NCBI RefSeq assembly: GCF_003131185.1
Contig: NZ_QFFU01000022.1
Span: forward strand, 1 to 64,000
Direction: 5' to 3'
Origin: Pseudomonas ovata
GTDB taxonomy: Bacteria > Pseudomonadota > Gammaproteobacteria > Pseudomonadales > Pseudomonadaceae
Length of the DNA: 64,000 bases
Shown here: one piece after another, positions 34,693 through 44,025 of the stretch
Numbering within the stretch: position 1 is the stretch's first letter
Layout of the letters: each line of letters opens with the position of its first letter
Translations under genes and position numbers: made by a program
Notes under the pieces: generated by a model
Databases searched by the model: none
The model's input: only the letters and a program-made list of their open reading frames with translations
Told to the model about the DNA's origin: nothing

Positions 34693-35346
34693 TCAGTGCG
34701 CAAAAACCGGCGACGCGCCGCCAATGAACTCCATGTAGCCGGTCACGACGACATAAATGGCGAAGTAGGCAAAAATCAATGCCGAGGCGATATACGACCA
34801 CTTGAGCATGCGCTCGCCGAGCAAGCGTCCACCCTGGTGGGCCAATGCGCACAAGGCAAACGACCAGCAAAGCCCGGCCATGAAGAACCCGCTCAGAAAA
34901 GCCGACGCGCCGCCCAGGTCTGCCCCCTGGCGGGCAATGATCGCCCCACCCACTGCAGCGAACCACAAAATGGCGGTCGGTGACGACATGGCCAGGAAAA
35001 TGCCGCGAAAGAACAAGGTGCGATTGCTGTCGTTGCCGACACGCTCCGGGGTCTGCAACACCGCCGTGGCCGACATCGCGCTCATGATCATCTTGATGCA
35101 GAACCAGGTCAGCACCGCCGTGCCGCCCAGCCACAACACATAACGCACCGCCTCATACTGCAACAGCACCGCCATGCCGGTCATGGCCAGCACCGCATAG
35201 GCCAGGTCACCGAAACAGGTGCCAATGCCCAGCCATAAGCCCTTGGAAAAACCACGTTGCATGGCCAGGGTCATCATGGCGATATTGGCCAGGCCAATGT
35301 CCAGGCATAACGACAGGCTGAGCAGAAAGCCGTTGGAAAACTCCAT
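34693..35346 (-). CDS. LysE family transporter
   Basis: 217 residues with about six hydrophobic segments. The N terminus SLSLCLDIGLANIAMMTLAM and SSPTAILWFAAVGGA match the LysE/RhtB amino acid exporter family. Substrate is unknown. It lies next to the sRNA locus and tatD, matching the P. aeruginosa order from memory. Confidence 0.82.
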   Translation of the reverse strand: MEFSNGFLLSLSLCLDIGLANIAMMTLAMQRGFSKGLWLGIGTCFGDLAYAVLAMTGMAVLLQYEAVRYVLWLGGTAVLTWFCIKMIMSAMSATAVLQTPERVGNDSNRTLFFRGIFLAMSSPTAILWFAAVGGAIIARQGADLGGASAFLSGFFMAGLCWSFALCALAHQGGRLLGERMLKWSYIASALIFAYFAIYVVVTGYMEFIGGASPVFAH

Positions 35347-35512
35347 TTTTCATCGCCTCACATAAAACGGCACGCCAAAGCGCCCTGAAAAACCGCCCAC
35401 AAGCGCCGATGAGTGGCCTACAGACCATTCATCAAGCTCTGAAGCGATGGTTTGCTATTCCAAAACTGTTTAAAAAATGATCAAAGACGACTGGACGCCA
35501 TCGTATCCTCAT

Positions 35513-35522
35513 CAATACTTAA
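35513..35522 (+). promoter_or_regulatory. Sigma-S-type -10 element
   Basis: CAATACTTAA closely matches the extended -10 preferred by RpoS (C-T-A-T-A-C-T-T-A-A). No good -35 hexamer is apparent at the right distance, which also fits RpoS dependence. It would start transcription near 35526 and drive the small RNA ending at the terminator near 35644. Confidence 0.65.
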
Positions 35523-35525
35523 AGC

Positions 35526-35644
35526 GTTGGTGCGCATTCCCCCAAATGTCGCGCCAGTAAAGGCAACCATGGATGACCCTGCCTTTGTTTTACTCCTAAT
35601 GGTCTTGAACCCGGATTCCCCCCCCAGAACCCGGGTTTCTTTTT
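35526..35644 (+). ncRNA. rgsA: RgsA-like small RNA
   Basis: A transcript of about 119 nt is defined by an RpoS-type -10 at 35513-35522 and a terminator: AACCCGG (35608-35614), a C-rich loop, CCGGGTT and a T tract ending near 35644. RgsA of P. aeruginosa, an RpoS-dependent, Hfq-bound sRNA, lies between the same two neighbours (the LysE-type gene and tatD) as I recall. The rest of the 328-base gap holds nothing else I can support. Confidence 0.7.
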
Positions 35645-35674
35645 GCCTGCGGTTTACGGCTTGTGCGGCAGGCT

Positions 35675-36460
35675 TCAGGCCTGCACTCGGGCCAGGGGGA
35701 ACAAGCGGGCAAAGTTGGCGGTGGTCTGCTCGGCAAAACGCTCATAGGGTTCGCCGCGTAGCATGGCCAGAAACTCGGCCACTTCACGCACGTATTGCGG
35801 CAGGTTGGGCTTGCCACGATAGGGAATCGGCGCCAGATAAGGCGAGTCGGTCTCGACCAGCAAGCGATCGGCCGGCACCTGGCGCGCGACATCGCGCAAG
35901 GCATCGGCATTGCGGAAGGTCACGATGCCGGACAGCGAGATGTAAAAGCCCAGGTCCAGGGCAGCCTTGGCCATCTCCCAATCCTCGGTAAAACAATGCA
36001 GCACGCCGGCCTGCGGCAACGCGGCTTCGCGCAGCAGCGCGAGGGTGTCGCTACGGGCCGCACGGGTATGCACGATCACCGGCTTGCCGGTGACTTGCGC
36101 AGCCTGAAGGTGCAGGCGAAACGAGTCCTGTTGCACCTCGGCCGCCTCGGGCTCGTAATGGTAATCCAGACCGGTTTCACCGATGGCCACCACCCTGGGG
36201 TGATCCAGTTCGCTCAACAGCCACTGCAAGGCTGGCGCCCCGCCCGGTGTCACGTCCAGCGGATGAATGCCCACCGAACAGTCGACATCGCTGTAGCGCT
36301 CGGCCACGGCCTTGACCACGGCGGCGTTGTCGGCACTGACGCCGATGCATAGAAAGTGGCCGACGCCGCGGGCGCGGGCGGCCTCCAGCGCAGCGTCCAG
36401 CGACCCCGCGTGCGAGGTCAGGTCAAGGCGATCAAGGTGACAATGGGAATCTACAAGCAT
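35675..36460 (-). CDS. TatD family metal-dependent hydrolase
   Basis: 261 residues from the ATG at 36460; a GTG at 36472 would add four residues. LVDSHCHLDRL gives the first metal-binding His pair, and VHTRAARSD, HCFTEDWEM and VETDSPYLAP give the others, in the order of the TatD/YcfH deoxyribonuclease-like family. It acts in the cytoplasm on DNA ends or D-aminoacyl-tRNA in various members; which applies here is unknown. It directly follows pilZ. Confidence 0.92.
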   Translation of the reverse strand: MLVDSHCHLDRLDLTSHAGSLDAALEAARARGVGHFLCIGVSADNAAVVKAVAERYSDVDCSVGIHPLDVTPGGAPALQWLLSELDHPRVVAIGETGLDYHYEPEAAEVQQDSFRLHLQAAQVTGKPVIVHTRAARSDTLALLREAALPQAGVLHCFTEDWEMAKAALDLGFYISLSGIVTFRNADALRDVARQVPADRLLVETDSPYLAPIPYRGKPNLPQYVREVAEFLAMLRGEPYERFAEQTTANFARLFPLARVQA

Positions 36461-36474
36461 GGGCAAGGACACAA

Positions 36475-36831
36475 CTACATCGTGTGGGTGGGACGGTCGG
36501 ACTTCAGGGCACCGGCCAGATGGGTTTCGATCAGGTTGCGGGCGGTATTGTCACCGTCGCTGAATTGCACACCGACGCCGGCGGCGCGGTTGCCCTGTCC
36601 GCCCTTGGGCGTGATCCAGATCACGCGCCCGGCGACCGGGACTTTTTCCGGCTCGTCCATCAGGTTGAGCAGCATGAACACCTCGTCACCCAGCTTGTAG
36701 TTCTTGCCCGTCGGGATGAACAGGCCACCGTTCTTGACGAAGGGCATGTAGGCGGCATACAGCACGGACTTGTCCTTGATGGTCAAGGACAGAATGCCGT
36801 TACGCGGACCAGGACTGATCGGCAAGCTCAT
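36475..36831 (-). CDS. pilZ: Type IV pilus biogenesis protein PilZ
   Basis: 118 residues. Single PilZ domain, as in the namesake of the family, which binds FimX and PilB but lacks the c-di-GMP-binding RxxxR at the N terminus. Here the N terminus is MSLPISPGPRNGILSL with no such arginine motif, consistent with non-binding. The order holB-pilZ-tatD is standard for pseudomonads. Confidence 0.94.
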   Translation of the reverse strand: MSLPISPGPRNGILSLTIKDKSVLYAAYMPFVKNGGLFIPTGKNYKLGDEVFMLLNLMDEPEKVPVAGRVIWITPKGGQGNRAAGVGVQFSDGDNTARNLIETHLAGALKSDRPTHTM

Positions 36832-36862
36832 TGCAGCTCCTCAAGGTGACATTCAACGCAGT

Positions 36863-37849
36863 CTACCCTTGTCCGGGCAAGCCTGCCCACTGCACCAGCA
36901 AGGCTTCGAGCAGCAGCACGCGATTGAGATTGGCCTTGCCCATGACCTTCTGGCGCTGGGCCAGTACCCAGTCCTGCATGGCCAGCACTTTGTTGCGCGT
37001 CGACTTCTGCGCCAGGTATTGCACCACCTTGCGCATGTCCGCCAGGCCCAGGCCCTCTTCGTCCTGGGTCAACTGGTAGCGCAGCATCAGGTACGACCAG
37101 TCGCAGAACCAGTCGAACAGCAGCAACAACGGCACGTCTTTCCAGGCTTCGGCCAACTGGGTCGGTGATTGCTGCTGCTTGAGCAGTTTCTTGACGCCGT
37201 CGACCACCAGCGCCCGCTGCTCACTGACGCCCTGGGCCTGCAGCTTGACCGCCAGCAGCGGCGAACCGGCGGCCAGGGTCAGCAACTCGATCCGCAGTGA
37301 CTCACCGGCATCCGGCAGGGCTGCCTGCAACCAGTCCAGGCTCATGCGCTCGCCCGGCAGGGGGCAGGCCTGTTGCACGCAGCGACTCTTGATGGTGGGC
37401 AGCAAACGGCTCGGCTGGTGACTGACCAGCAGCAGCACGGTGTTGCCCGAAGGCTCTTCCAGGCTTTTGAGCAAGGCATTGGCAGCATTGATGTTCATCG
37501 CCTCGACCGGCTCGATGAGCACGACCTTGCGCCCGCCCATCTGTGCCGTCTGCACCACGAAGCTCACCAGGTCGCGCACCTGATCGACCTTGATGGGTTT
37601 GTCGGCCTCTTCAGGCTCCAGGATGTAATTGTCAGGATGGCTGCCGGCGACCAGCAACAGGCACGACTTGCACTGCCCACAGGCCTTGAGCGCCTCGGGC
37701 CGCTGACACAGCAGGTGCGCCATCAACCGCTCGGCCAGGGCCCGCTTGCCGATACCGGCCGGTCCGTGCAACAGGTAGGCATGCGCATGCCGGGGGCGGC
37801 CGGCCAGTTGCTTCCACAGCGCATCTTGCCAGGGGTAGGCCTCAGCCAC
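36863..37849 (-). CDS. holB: DNA polymerase III delta' subunit
   Basis: 328 residues from a GTG overlapping the tmk stop by eight bases; the frame is open further upstream but there it is the tmk gene in another frame. Clamp-loader subunit. The Walker A-like HGPAGIGKRALAE (about 27-39) is followed by the zinc cluster CGQCKSCLL and the sensor/SRC motif LPTIKSRC. It is followed by pilZ after 31 bases. Confidence 0.93.
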   Translation of the reverse strand: MAEAYPWQDALWKQLAGRPRHAHAYLLHGPAGIGKRALAERLMAHLLCQRPEALKACGQCKSCLLLVAGSHPDNYILEPEEADKPIKVDQVRDLVSFVVQTAQMGGRKVVLIEPVEAMNINAANALLKSLEEPSGNTVLLLVSHQPSRLLPTIKSRCVQQACPLPGERMSLDWLQAALPDAGESLRIELLTLAAGSPLLAVKLQAQGVSEQRALVVDGVKKLLKQQQSPTQLAEAWKDVPLLLLFDWFCDWSYLMLRYQLTQDEEGLGLADMRKVVQYLAQKSTRNKVLAMQDWVLAQRQKVMGKANLNRVLLLEALLVQWAGLPGQG

Positions 37850-38474
37850 GGCAACGGTCCAGCAAGGCGGGCAGCAGCGCATCGAGCGAGCGCTGGACCT
37901 GTTCGAGCGACTGCGCGGCATCGATCAGTTGATAGCGTGCAGGTTCAGCGTGTGCGCGTTGCAGGTAGGTGTTGCGCACCGCCTCGAAAAACGCCCGGCC
38001 TTCCTGCTCGAAGCGATCCAGCCGACCCCGGGCCGCTGCCCGCGACAGACCGATTTCCACCGGCAGGTCGAATACCAGGGTCAGGTTGGGTCGCAATGCG
38101 CCTTGCACAAACTGCTCGAGAATGGCGATGCGCTCATGAGACAGGCCGCGCCCACCGCCCTGATAGGCGTAGGTGGCATCGGTAAACCGATCGCACAACA
38201 CGACCGCACCACGCGCCAGCGCCGGGCGAATGACCTCGGCCACATGCTGGGCACGCGCCGCAAACACCAGCAGCAGTTCGGCATCGGCACTCATCACCTC
38301 GGCACTGGGCGCCAGGAGAATTTCGCGAATTCGCTCGGCCAGTGGCGTGCCGCCCGGCTCGCGGGTCATGACCACATCGACACCCTGGGCACGCAGCTGC
38401 GCCGCCAGGTACTCACGATTGGTGCTCTTGCCGGCGCCTTCAGGGCCTTCTAGGGTGATAAACAGGCCAGTCAC
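37842..38474 (-). CDS. tmk: Thymidylate kinase
   Basis: 210 residues from the GTG at 38474, which has AAGGA six bases ahead. Phosphorylates dTMP to dTDP. P-loop EGPEGAGKST (about 9-18), the DRF motif in LCDRFTDATYAYQGGGRG, and the LID arginines near 140-150 (RAAARGRLDR) are present. It lies in the pabC-mltG-tmk-holB series. Confidence 0.95.
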   Translation of the reverse strand: MTGLFITLEGPEGAGKSTNREYLAAQLRAQGVDVVMTREPGGTPLAERIREILLAPSAEVMSADAELLLVFAARAQHVAEVIRPALARGAVVLCDRFTDATYAYQGGGRGLSHERIAILEQFVQGALRPNLTLVFDLPVEIGLSRAAARGRLDRFEQEGRAFFEAVRNTYLQRAHAEPARYQLIDAAQSLEQVQRSLDALLPALLDRCRG

Positions 38475-38490
38475 AAAAAATCCTTGAGGG

Positions 38491-39612
38491 TCATGGCGCC
38501 ACCGGCTCGTCGCCGGACGCTTGTTCAGCCTCGGCAGGATCGGTTGGCGCAGGGGTTGAACCGGTGGCCGGTGGCGCCAGGGGCGCGGGGCTCGACCGGT
38601 AGTCGGCGCGGCGCTTGATCTGGTACTCGCGCACGGCGGCATTGTGCTCATCCAGACTGGCAGAAAACACATGGCTGCCATCGCCCTTGGCCACGAAATA
38701 CAGACTGCGCCCGGCTACCGGGTGCAGGGCGGCGTTGATGGCTTCACGACCGGCCAGGGCGATCGGGGTCGGCGGCAGACCGGCAATCACATAGGTGTTG
38801 TAAGGCGTGGGTTCCTTGAGGTGCGCGCGGGTGATCTTGCCGTTGTAGCGCTCACCCATGCCGTAGATCACGGTCGGGTCGGTCTGCAGCAGCATGCCGA
38901 TCTGCAGGCGGCGCACGAACACACCGGCAATCTGGCCACGCTCATGGGGCACGCCGGTTTCCTTCTCGACCAGCGAGGCCATGATCAGCGCCTGGTACGG
39001 ATCGACATACGGCAGGTCCGGGGCTCGCTGTCGCCATTCGTCGTCCAGCACCTCTTCAAGGCGCTTGTAAGCCAGCTTGAGCAGCTCGGCATCGGTCATG
39101 CCACGCACATAGCGGTAAGTGTCCGGAAAGAACCGGCCTTCGGGCACGACACCCGGATAGCCGAGGCGCGTCATCAGTTCACTGTCGCTCAGGCCCTGCA
39201 GGGTCTGCTCCAGCTTGTCCTGGCGCGCAAGTGCTGCACGCACCTGACGAAAATTCCAGCCTTCGACCAGTGTCACGCTGTATTGCACCACTTCCTTGCG
39301 TTTCCAGACGCCGAACAGGTCCTGGACACTCATGCCTGGTGTCAGGCGATATTCACCGCTGTGCAAGGGCTGGCCCGCGAGGTTGAAGCGCCAGTACAAG
39401 CGCAGCCAGAACGCGCCATCAATGACGCCTTCACCCTCAAGGCGATTGAGCACGCCCGACGGCGTGGAGCCATTGGGCACGTCCAGCAGGCGCTCCTGGG
39501 CGACATTCAACGGTTGATGCAAGGCCTGGTTCTGCTCCCAGAGCGCATAGCCGAGCCCCAGGACGACCAGCACCACGGCAGTTTCCAGCAACACCAGTAA
39601 TTTTCGGATCAC
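38491..39612 (-). CDS. mltG: Endolytic peptidoglycan transglycosylase
   Basis: 373 residues. One membrane anchor near the N terminus (about 4-24), then a periplasmic YceG domain. The catalytic Glu is in ASLVEKETGVPHERG (near residue 218). MltG cuts nascent glycan strands and may set their length. The C-terminal 35 residues are Pro/Ala/Glu-rich and variable. Three bases separate it from pabC. Confidence 0.95.
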   Translation of the reverse strand: MIRKLLVLLETAVVLVVLGLGYALWEQNQALHQPLNVAQERLLDVPNGSTPSGVLNRLEGEGVIDGAFWLRLYWRFNLAGQPLHSGEYRLTPGMSVQDLFGVWKRKEVVQYSVTLVEGWNFRQVRAALARQDKLEQTLQGLSDSELMTRLGYPGVVPEGRFFPDTYRYVRGMTDAELLKLAYKRLEEVLDDEWRQRAPDLPYVDPYQALIMASLVEKETGVPHERGQIAGVFVRRLQIGMLLQTDPTVIYGMGERYNGKITRAHLKEPTPYNTYVIAGLPPTPIALAGREAINAALHPVAGRSLYFVAKGDGSHVFSASLDEHNAAVREYQIKRRADYRSSPAPLAPPATGSTPAPTDPAEAEQASGDEPVAP

Positions 39613-39615
39613 GAA

Positions 39616-40434
39616 TCAGTTACCCAGAAGCACGCGCGCAATAGACTGCAGTTTACGGGTGAGCGGTCCGACCGGCCAGTTCAACTGCGCAAACCCACGC
39701 ACCGGCCAGATGCCATACACGCTATTGCACACAAAGAGTTCGTCCGATTGCTCAAGGTCGGACATCGACAGATCGCGTATATCGACCGCAATACCCAGCG
39801 TTTGTGCCTGATCGAGCAGTTCACCGCGCATGACGCCAGCCACGCCACAGCGGCTCAGCGCGGCAGTAAGCAACACGCCGTTACGAATCAGGAACAGATT
39901 GCTGTACACCCCTTCGACCGGTCGCCCCGAGGTGTCGCGCATCAGCCCCTCGGCATAACGGGGGTCGCGCCATTCGGCACGGGCCAGCACCTGTTCAAGA
40001 CGATTGAGGTGCTTCAGGCCGGCCAGCAGTGGCTGCTCGGCCAGGCGGGTCTGGCATTCGAACAGTTGCACGCCCTGCTCGTAATGTCCGGCCGGGTATG
40101 ACGGGGCAGCGGATCCTTGCAGGATGCGCCGTGCCGGCGCATCAGGCGCCGGGGCATAACCGCGCAGGCTGTCGCCACGGGTCAGGATCAGTTTCATGAC
40201 CCCTTCATCCAGTCCGGCGGCGAAGCGAACCATCTCGTCCCGCACCCGCGACAGGTCAGGCTCGATGGCCAGCCGTGCGCAGGCAGCCTCGAGGCGCTGC
40301 AGGTGACGCTCGAACAACACGGGCCGACCGGCCCTGACGGCAACGGTCTCGAACAGGCCATCGCCGTAGGCCAGCCCCCGACTGGTCAGCGACAGGGCGT
40401 CAGCCGGGCAGCCGTCGACCCAGGCTTGCATCAC
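39616..40434 (-). CDS. pabC: Aminodeoxychorismate lyase
   Basis: 272 residues, fold type IV PLP enzyme of the branched-chain aminotransferase group. Releases p-aminobenzoate and pyruvate from aminodeoxychorismate for folate. SRGLAYGDGLFETVAVRAG (about 18-36) is the family signature. Its start overlaps the fabF stop by ATGA. Confidence 0.94.
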   Translation of the reverse strand: MMQAWVDGCPADALSLTSRGLAYGDGLFETVAVRAGRPVLFERHLQRLEAACARLAIEPDLSRVRDEMVRFAAGLDEGVMKLILTRGDSLRGYAPAPDAPARRILQGSAAPSYPAGHYEQGVQLFECQTRLAEQPLLAGLKHLNRLEQVLARAEWRDPRYAEGLMRDTSGRPVEGVYSNLFLIRNGVLLTAALSRCGVAGVMRGELLDQAQTLGIAVDIRDLSMSDLEQSDELFVCNSVYGIWPVRGFAQLNWPVGPLTRKLQSIARVLLGN

Positions 40435-41675
40435 TCGCTGAACCGACGGAACACCAGCGAGCCGTTGGTACCGCCAAAACCGAAGGAGTTGGACAGAACC
40501 ACGTCGATCGGCAGACGCCGGGCCTCATGGGCCACGAAGTCCAGGTCGCAGCCTTCATCGGGCTGGTCGAGGTTGATGGTCGGCGGCGCCACCTGATCGA
40601 GCAAGGCCAGTACGCTGAAAATCGCCTCGACGGCACCGGCTGCACCCAGCAGGTGACCGGTCATCGACTTGGTGGAGCTGACCGCCAGTCGGTAGGCATG
40701 ATCGCCAAATACGCTCTTGATCGCCTGGGCTTCGGCAAGGTCGCCGGCCGGGGTCGAGGTGCCGTGGGCGTTGATGTACTGCACCTGCTCGGGGTTGACC
40801 CGCGCATCACGCAGGGCGTTGGTGATGCAGCGCGCAGCACCGGCCCCACTGTCGGGTGGCGAGGTCATGTGGAAGGCATCGCCGCTCATGCCAAAGCCGA
40901 CCAGTTCGGCCAGGATGGTTGCACCACGCGCCTTGGCGTGCTCAAGCTCTTCGAGCACCATCGCCCCCGAGCCGTCGGACAGCACGAAACCGTCGCGCTC
41001 CTTGTCCCAGGGCCGGCTGGCACGCGCCGGTTCGTCATTGCGGGTCGACAACGCACGGGCCGCGCCGAAACCGCCCATGCCCAGACCGCATGCGGCCATT
41101 TCGGCGCCGCCGGCAATCATCACGTCGGCTTCACCGTAGGCAATATTGCGGGCCGCCATGCCAATGCAGTGGGTACCGGTGGTGCAGGCCGTGGAAATGG
41201 CGTAGTTGGGTCCCTGTGCACCCAGGTGGATGGACAGGAAGCCGGAAATCATGTTGATGATGGAGCCTGGCACGAAAAACGGAGAAATCCGCCCTGGCCC
41301 CTGCTCGTGCATCAGACGACTGCTGTTCTCGATGTTGGTCAGGCCGCCAATGCCCGAGCCCATGGCAACGCCGATGCGCTCACGGTTGGCATCGGTCACT
41401 TCAAGCCCGGCGTTACGCACTGCCTGAAAACTGGCCGCCAGCCCATACTGAATAAAAAGGTCGACCCGCCGCGCCTCCTTGGGCGCCAGGTATTGCGTGA
41501 CATCAAATCCTTTCACCGACCCACCGAAGCGTGTAGTGAAAGCCGACAGGTCAGTGTGTTCGATCAGATCAATACCACTGCGGCCTGCCAGAATGCCTTG
41601 CCAACTGCTGGGCACATCATTGCCCAGTGGCGATATCATTCCCATCCCGGTGACCACGACGCGTCTACGCGACAC
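40431..41675 (-). CDS. fabF: 3-oxoacyl-ACP synthase II
   Basis: 414 residues. Condenses acyl-ACP with malonyl-ACP. The active-site Cys is in STACTTGTHCIGMA (about 164), and the two His lie in NAHGTSTPAGD (about 303) and KSMTGHLLGAAG (about 340). It follows acpP after 113 bases including a terminator, and is translationally coupled to pabC. Confidence 0.96.
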   Translation of the reverse strand: MSRRRVVVTGMGMISPLGNDVPSSWQGILAGRSGIDLIEHTDLSAFTTRFGGSVKGFDVTQYLAPKEARRVDLFIQYGLAASFQAVRNAGLEVTDANRERIGVAMGSGIGGLTNIENSSRLMHEQGPGRISPFFVPGSIINMISGFLSIHLGAQGPNYAISTACTTGTHCIGMAARNIAYGEADVMIAGGAEMAACGLGMGGFGAARALSTRNDEPARASRPWDKERDGFVLSDGSGAMVLEELEHAKARGATILAELVGFGMSGDAFHMTSPPDSGAGAARCITNALRDARVNPEQVQYINAHGTSTPAGDLAEAQAIKSVFGDHAYRLAVSSTKSMTGHLLGAAGAVEAIFSVLALLDQVAPPTINLDQPDEGCDLDFVAHEARRLPIDVVLSNSFGFGGTNGSLVFRRFSE

Positions 41676-41725
41676 AGGACTCTCCTTCTCTCTCGTTGGC
41701 GAAACATCTTCATCGTTTCAAAGAA

Positions 41726-41759
41726 AAAACCGCACGCCGGTAAAAGCAGTGCGGTTTTC
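41726..41759 (-). terminator. Rho-independent terminator after acpP
   Basis: On the minus strand AAAACCGCAC, a 13-base loop and GTGCGGTTTT are followed by a T-rich run. It sits between acpP and fabF, so most acpP transcripts would end here and fabF would rely on read-through or its own promoter. Confidence 0.8.
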
Positions 41760-41788
41760 CCATGACAACAGGCAGCGATTACGAAGAA

Positions 41789-42025
41789 TCAGGCCTGGTG
41801 GCTGTTCACGTAGTCGATGGCAGCCTGAACGGTGGTGATCTTTTCCGCTTCTTCGTCAGGGATTTCGGTTTCGAATTCCTCTTCCAGAGCCATGACCAGC
41901 TCGACGGTGTCCAGGGAGTCAGCGCCCAGGTCTTCAACGAAAGAGGACTCGTTCTTCACTTCCTCTTCCTTGACGCCAAGTTGCTCGGCAACGATTTTCT
42001 TGACGCGCTCTTCGATGGTGCTCAT
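41789..42025 (-). CDS. acpP: Acyl carrier protein
   Basis: 78 residues, highly acidic. Ser37 in LGADSLDTVELV is the phosphopantetheine attachment site. Carries acyl intermediates in fatty acid synthesis. The 197-base gap to fabG suggests its own promoter; a terminator follows it. Confidence 0.97.
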   Translation of the reverse strand: MSTIEERVKKIVAEQLGVKEEEVKNESSFVEDLGADSLDTVELVMALEEEFETEIPDEEAEKITTVQAAIDYVNSHQA

Positions 42026-42222
42026 ACCTAGTTTTAACTCCTAGTGGAAATGTTCAGGCATCTGGCCAGTGGGTAAGTGTATAGAAGAGGTTTTGGCTTT
42101 TTCAAGCTTGTCGCACCCCTCCGGCTCCCCACCGGCCCTGTACCTACTGAAAGATTGCAGCTTTATAACGGATTTTAGACAGCTCGTATTACATTTTTTT
42201 GAAACGAACCGTCGCAATCAGC

Positions 42223-42963
42223 TCACATGTACATCCCGCCGTTCACCGGGATCGTAGCCCCGGTCACATAGCCTGCACCCTCGGACGCCAGAAATGCTAC
42301 TACGTTGGCAATTTCCTGCGCCTGCCCAAGGCGACCCAGAGGAATCTGGGTCAACAGCGCTTCACGCTGGGCGTCGGGTAATTCGCGGGTCATGTCCGTA
42401 TCGATAAAGCCTGGCGCTACCGCATTCACGGTCACGGCACGAGAACCGAGCTCACGCGCCAGGGCACGACTGAAACCTTCCAGCCCAGCCTTCGCGGAAG
42501 CGTAGTTTACTTGACCGGCGTTGCCCATGGCACCGACAACTGAACCAATATTGATGATTCGGCCCCAACGCGCCTTGGTCATGCCACGCAACACGCCCTT
42601 GGACAGGCGGTACAGACTGGTCAGGTTGGTATTGATTACGTCATGCCATTCGTCGTCTTTCATGCGCATCATCAGGTTATCGCGTGTGATGCCGGCATTG
42701 TTGACCAGGATCAACGGCACGCCCACCCGCGCCTGGATGGTCGCCAGGACAGTTTCGACGGACTCGGCATTGCATACGTCCAGCGCCAGGCCGAAACCTT
42801 CGATGCCATGTTCCTTGAGGGTTGCGCTGATGCACTCTGCACCGGCTTCGGATGTCGCCGTACCGACAACCACAGCACCGTTGCGCCCCAACTCCAGGGC
42901 GATGGCCTGGCCAATACCTCGGCTGGCGCCGGTCACCAGTGCAACTTTACCTTGCAGACTCAT
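42223..42963 (-). CDS. fabG: 3-oxoacyl-ACP reductase
   Basis: 246 residues of the short-chain dehydrogenase family. Reduces 3-oxoacyl-ACP with NADPH. TGASRGIGQAIALEL (12-26) binds the cofactor; NNAGITRDN and the catalytic YASAKAGLEGF are canonical. It lies 16 bases downstream of fabD. Confidence 0.96.
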   Translation of the reverse strand: MSLQGKVALVTGASRGIGQAIALELGRNGAVVVGTATSEAGAECISATLKEHGIEGFGLALDVCNAESVETVLATIQARVGVPLILVNNAGITRDNLMMRMKDDEWHDVINTNLTSLYRLSKGVLRGMTKARWGRIINIGSVVGAMGNAGQVNYASAKAGLEGFSRALARELGSRAVTVNAVAPGFIDTDMTRELPDAQREALLTQIPLGRLGQAQEIANVVAFLASEGAGYVTGATIPVNGGMYM

Positions 42964-42979
42964 GCAGGTTTCTCCTTAT

Positions 42980-43918
42980 TCAAGCCAGTGCCGCACGGGC
43001 GGCAGCAAAGGCATCGGGTGTATCCAGGTTGTAGGTCACCACGCCGTCGGCGCAGCGTTTGTTCAGGCCGGCGAGCACCTTGCCCGGGCCACACTCCACC
43101 AATTGGGTCACACCGAGACCGGCCAGGCACTGGATGGACTCGACCCAACGCACAGGCTTGTACAACTGCTCCAGCAAGTCACGCTTGAGCGTAGCCAGAT
43201 CGGTGACGGCTGCAGCACTGACGTTCTGCACCAGGGCAATGCGCGGCTCCTGCCACTCGATCGCCTCGACAGACGAGGCAAAACGCTCGGCCGCAGGACG
43301 CATCAGCTCACAGTGCGACGGCACGCTGACCGGCAGCGGCAGTGCACGCTTGGCACCTCGCGCCTTGCACAACTCCATCGCACGCCTGACTGCCTCGGCG
43401 CTGCCGGCGATGACGACCTGGCCTGGCGAGTTGAAATTCACCGCACTGACCACTTCACCCTGCGCCGCCTCGGCACACACGGCGATGACATCGGCATCAT
43501 CCAGCCCCAGGATCGCCGCCATGCCACCCTGCCCGGCCGGCACGGCCTCCTGCATCAGTTGGCCACGGCGCTCGACCAGCCTGACGGCATCTTCCAGCGC
43601 CAGGCTTTGCGCGGCGACCAGGGCACTGTATTCACCCAGGCTGTGACCGGCGACATACGCAGGCACGGCACCGCCCTCGGCCAGCCACACATGCCACAGG
43701 GCAATGGAGGCGGTCAGAATGGCCGGCTGGGTCTTGTCGGTGCGATTGAGGTCTTCGGCCGGACCCTCCTGAATCAGTTTCCAGAGGTCATAGCCCAGGG
43801 CTTCGGACGCCTGTTCAAAGGTATCGAGGATCAACGGATGCTGCGCGCCTTGTTCGGCAAGCATGCCGAGCGATTGCGATCCTTGACCCGGAAAGACGAA
43901 TGCGAGGGATGCAGACAT
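42980..43918 (-). CDS. fabD: Malonyl-CoA:ACP transacylase
   Basis: 312 residues from the ATG at 43918 (MSASLAFVFPGQGSQS); an open frame continues upstream but the FPGQGSQ motif fixes the N terminus. The nucleophilic Ser is in AGHSLGEYSALV (about 92). It loads malonyl onto ACP. Downstream of plsX by 107 bases. Confidence 0.96.
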   Translation of the reverse strand: MSASLAFVFPGQGSQSLGMLAEQGAQHPLILDTFEQASEALGYDLWKLIQEGPAEDLNRTDKTQPAILTASIALWHVWLAEGGAVPAYVAGHSLGEYSALVAAQSLALEDAVRLVERRGQLMQEAVPAGQGGMAAILGLDDADVIAVCAEAAQGEVVSAVNFNSPGQVVIAGSAEAVRRAMELCKARGAKRALPLPVSVPSHCELMRPAAERFASSVEAIEWQEPRIALVQNVSAAAVTDLATLKRDLLEQLYKPVRWVESIQCLAGLGVTQLVECGPGKVLAGLNKRCADGVVTYNLDTPDAFAAARAALA

Positions 43919-44025
43919 GTAACAGGCCCCTGAGTGGTTATCTTCGAAATGAGCCGCCGGCAGGACCGACGACATGATGCAAACTGGCACGACTGAACGG
44001 TTTGATGACGCACCCGCAGGCAGCG

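Noticed and set aside
35570..35700. Leu-rich reading (FVLLLMVLNP) before a terminator, resembling a leu leader peptide
   Set aside because: Nothing on the plus strand downstream could be regulated, no ribosome site is convincing, and the promoter type and location fit the RgsA sRNA.
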